From: an uncultured Lachnospiraceae bacterium
GTDB lineage: Bacteria; Bacillota; Clostridia; Lachnospirales; Lachnospiraceae
Direction of reading: 5' to 3'
Length of the DNA stretch: 6,969 nucleotides
NCBI GenBank assembly: GCA_948441955.1
Contig: CAOJQZ010000099.1
Span: 1 to 6,969 of the forward strand
This document shows, one piece after another, positions 5,268 to 6,969 of the stretch. Numbering within the stretch: position 1 is the first letter of the stretch; every line of letters starts with the position of its first letter. The translations under genes were made by a program, and so were the position numbers. Under the pieces are notes generated by a model, which had not been told where the DNA came from, did no database searches, and was given only the letters and a program-made list of their open reading frames with translations.

Positions 5268-6926
5268 ATGGCTGGTAACAGAAAGAATAAAGACAAAAGC
5301 TTTCTTGTTCAGGGTTCTATTCTTGCAATTGCCGGAGTAATCACAAAGCTTATAGGCGCTGTGTACAGAGTTCCTCTTGTAAATATACTCGGTGATAAGG
5401 GAATGGGTTACTATGGAGTGGCATTTCAGATTTACTCCATTGCACTGACCCTGACCTCCTACAGTCTTCCGCTTGCTGTGTCAAAGCTTGTGTCGGCGCG
5501 GGTGGCAAAAGGAGAATATAAAAATTCATATAAAGTATTCAGGGGCGCCATGACCTTTGCCATAGCAGTCAGCGGTTTTGTCGGCGCCGTCATTTTCTTT
5601 GGAGCAGGGTTTATTGCAGACCAGATTATGTCGATGAAATTAAGCTCCTATGCGCTTCGTGTTTTGGCGCCGTGTATTCTTATTGTAGCAGTTTTAGGTG
5701 TGCTGCGGGGTTTTTTCCAGGGGAACGGGTCTATGATTCCTACTGCCATTTCACAGGTTCTGGAGCAGATTGTCAATGCAGCAGTTAGTATTGCCGGCGC
5801 ATTTCTGCTATTTAAAGCAGGCATGGAGATGGCAGAGATCCGGGGAAATGAGTCTTACGGGGCGGCTTATGCTGCCGCAGGCGGTACACTTGGAACCGTA
5901 ATCGGAGCATTGTCAGCGCTTCTTTTTCTTATGCTTGTTTTTGCCGGATACAAAAGGATTCTCAGGCGGAAAATGCGAAGAGACAGAGGGCACCGCAGAG
6001 AAAGCTACAACAGGATTTTTAAAGTTCTTCTTATTACCATTGCGCCGGTTATCTTAAGTTCTACGGTGTACAATTTGTGCGGGGTAATTGACAATTCAAT
6101 GTTTGCCAATATCATGTCGGTTCAGGGGCATAAGGAAAACGAATATGCGGCGCTTCTGGGAATATTGAACGGAAAATACGACACGCTGATCAACGTGCCG
6201 ATTTCTATTGCATATTCTCTCGGGGCATCACTGATTCCCGCGATTGTAACGGCATCACAGACCGGAAGCAGAAAGCAGGTGCACAATAAGATTCAGTTAG
6301 TTACAAGATTTAACATGATGATTGCTATCCCATGTGCCGTTGGCTTTATTGTACTGGCAGAGCCGCTTTTGGATCTTCTGTTTTTTACACAGGACAATAA
6401 AATAGGAGGCCTGATGCTGCAGCTTGGCGCATTATCGGTAGTTTTTTATTGTCTGTCCACAGTTACCAATGCGGTGCTCCAGGGACTGGACAATATGATG
6501 GCTCCGGTAAAAAATGCCGCTATATCCATTGTCCTGTACACAGTATCATTATTTATTATGCTGGTAGTGTTCCGATGGGGAATCTATGCAGTTGTACTGA
6601 GCAGAATCGTGTTTTCCGGTTCCACCAGTATGTTAAATGCACATTCCCTCCGCATGCAGATTGGATATGTGCAGGAGCAGAGAAAGACCTTTGTTATACC
6701 GGCAATTGCCTCTGTTATTATGGGAATCGCCGCAATGGTCGTGCATCTTCTTTTTGAACTGTTTGGCAGCGCGCAGATCGCCACGCTTGCGGCTCTTCCT
6801 GCCGCAGTTATCGTATATGCTGCTGCACTTGTAATGCTTGGCGGAATTAATGAAGAAGAAATGTATGAGATGCCAAAGGGCGCGTTGCTTGTTAGAATAT
6901 GCAGGAAGGCGGGGCTGTTCCGGTAG
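5268..6926 (+). CDS. SpoVB/YtgP-type flippase-like membrane protein (MOP superfamily, polysaccharide biosynthesis family)
   Basis: This 552-residue, very hydrophobic protein has roughly 14 membrane spans and belongs to the oligosaccharidyl-lipid flippase branch of the MOP superfamily, with SpoVB, YtgP and the MurJ-like lipid II flippases. Family marks are FLVQGSILAIAGVITKLIGAVYRVPL (12-37), GYYGVAFQIY (47-56), LRGFFQGNGSMIPTAISQVLEQ (146-167), YSLGASLIPAIV (316-327) and VLQGLDNMMAPVKNA (403-417). A very basic loop (229-249) splits the protein into its two halves, as expected. The probable role is moving a lipid-linked cell wall precursor across the membrane. Whether it serves spore cortex (SpoVB-like) or vegetative wall (YtgP-like) cannot be told from sequence alone. 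ATG 5268 has GGAG at 5258-5261 and lies 13 bp after ybeY, so it is probably in the same operon. Confidence 0.88.
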   Translation: MAGNRKNKDKSFLVQGSILAIAGVITKLIGAVYRVPLVNILGDKGMGYYGVAFQIYSIALTLTSYSLPLAVSKLVSARVAKGEYKNSYKVFRGAMTFAIAVSGFVGAVIFFGAGFIADQIMSMKLSSYALRVLAPCILIVAVLGVLRGFFQGNGSMIPTAISQVLEQIVNAAVSIAGAFLLFKAGMEMAEIRGNESYGAAYAAAGGTLGTVIGALSALLFLMLVFAGYKRILRRKMRRDRGHRRESYNRIFKVLLITIAPVILSSTVYNLCGVIDNSMFANIMSVQGHKENEYAALLGILNGKYDTLINVPISIAYSLGASLIPAIVTASQTGSRKQVHNKIQLVTRFNMMIAIPCAVGFIVLAEPLLDLLFFTQDNKIGGLMLQLGALSVVFYCLSTVTNAVLQGLDNMMAPVKNAAISIVLYTVSLFIMLVVFRWGIYAVVLSRIVFSGSTSMLNAHSLRMQIGYVQEQRKTFVIPAIASVIMGIAAMVVHLLFELFGSAQIATLAALPAAVIVYAAALVMLGGINEEEMYEMPKGALLVRICRKAGLFR

Positions 6927-6934
6927 ACAGGACA

Positions 6935-6969
6935 GTGAGAAGGTCCGGCGTGATTTTTGGACCTCTCAC
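6935..6969 (+). terminator. Bulged 11-bp hairpin after the flippase gene, probable terminator cut by the window edge
   Basis: GTGAGAAGGTCC (6935-6946) pairs with GGACCTCTCAC (6959-6969) as an 11-bp stem with one bulged A and a 12-base loop. It begins 8 bp after the stop codon. The stem is strong enough for an intrinsic terminator, but the T-run that would prove it lies beyond 6969 and cannot be seen. The stem could also extend further, or be part of another structured RNA or an inverted repeat. Confidence 0.5.

Overview
The window is one dense, entirely + strand gene block of about 7 kb from a spore-forming, moderately low-GC Firmicute. Gene order (yqfC-yqfD-phoH-ybeY), protein style, short spacers and frequent ATGA overlaps point to a Clostridia member, most likely Lachnospiraceae (Clostridium cluster XIVa); this taxonomic call is inference. 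No tRNA, rRNA, CRISPR, insertion sequence or phage signal was seen.

Region 1 (1-2107) is a translationally coupled run of three genes: the last 24 codons of a gene that may be MutS-like, an AlkD-like DNA alkylation repair protein starting inside its stop codon, and a membrane-anchored alpha/beta-hydrolase (lipase type) starting 13 bp before the repair gene ends. The two repair-type genes may belong together; the lipase has no obvious link to them.

Region 2 (2108-2181) is the only real intergenic gap. It carries a strong match to a sporulation sigma-E promoter (GCATATT, 14-nt spacer, CATAGATT), plus a 7-bp inverted repeat over the -10 and expected start point.

Region 3 (2182-5254) is the conserved block yqfC, yqfD, phoH, ybeY. 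The first two are sporulation proteins, which fits the sigma-E promoter and is known for their Bacillus relatives. The last two are an NTPase and the 16S rRNA maturation endoribonuclease, which vegetative cells normally also need, so a further promoter is expected but none could be defined convincingly.

Region 4 (5268-6969) has a 552-residue multi-membrane-span flippase-like protein of the SpoVB/YtgP (MOP superfamily) type, where dgkA and era follow ybeY in many Firmicutes. It is followed by a bulged 11-bp hairpin cut off by the window edge, probably a terminator or the start of a structured leader.

All complete genes appear intact, with expected lengths and active-site residues. This is mostly ordinary chromosomal core. 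The points worth a second look are the sigma-E promoter with its dyad, the apparently Shine-Dalgarno-less yqfC, the five-span lipase, the domain make-up of YqfD, and the altered neighbourhood after ybeY. I found no clear evidence of a new defence, mobile or RNA system.
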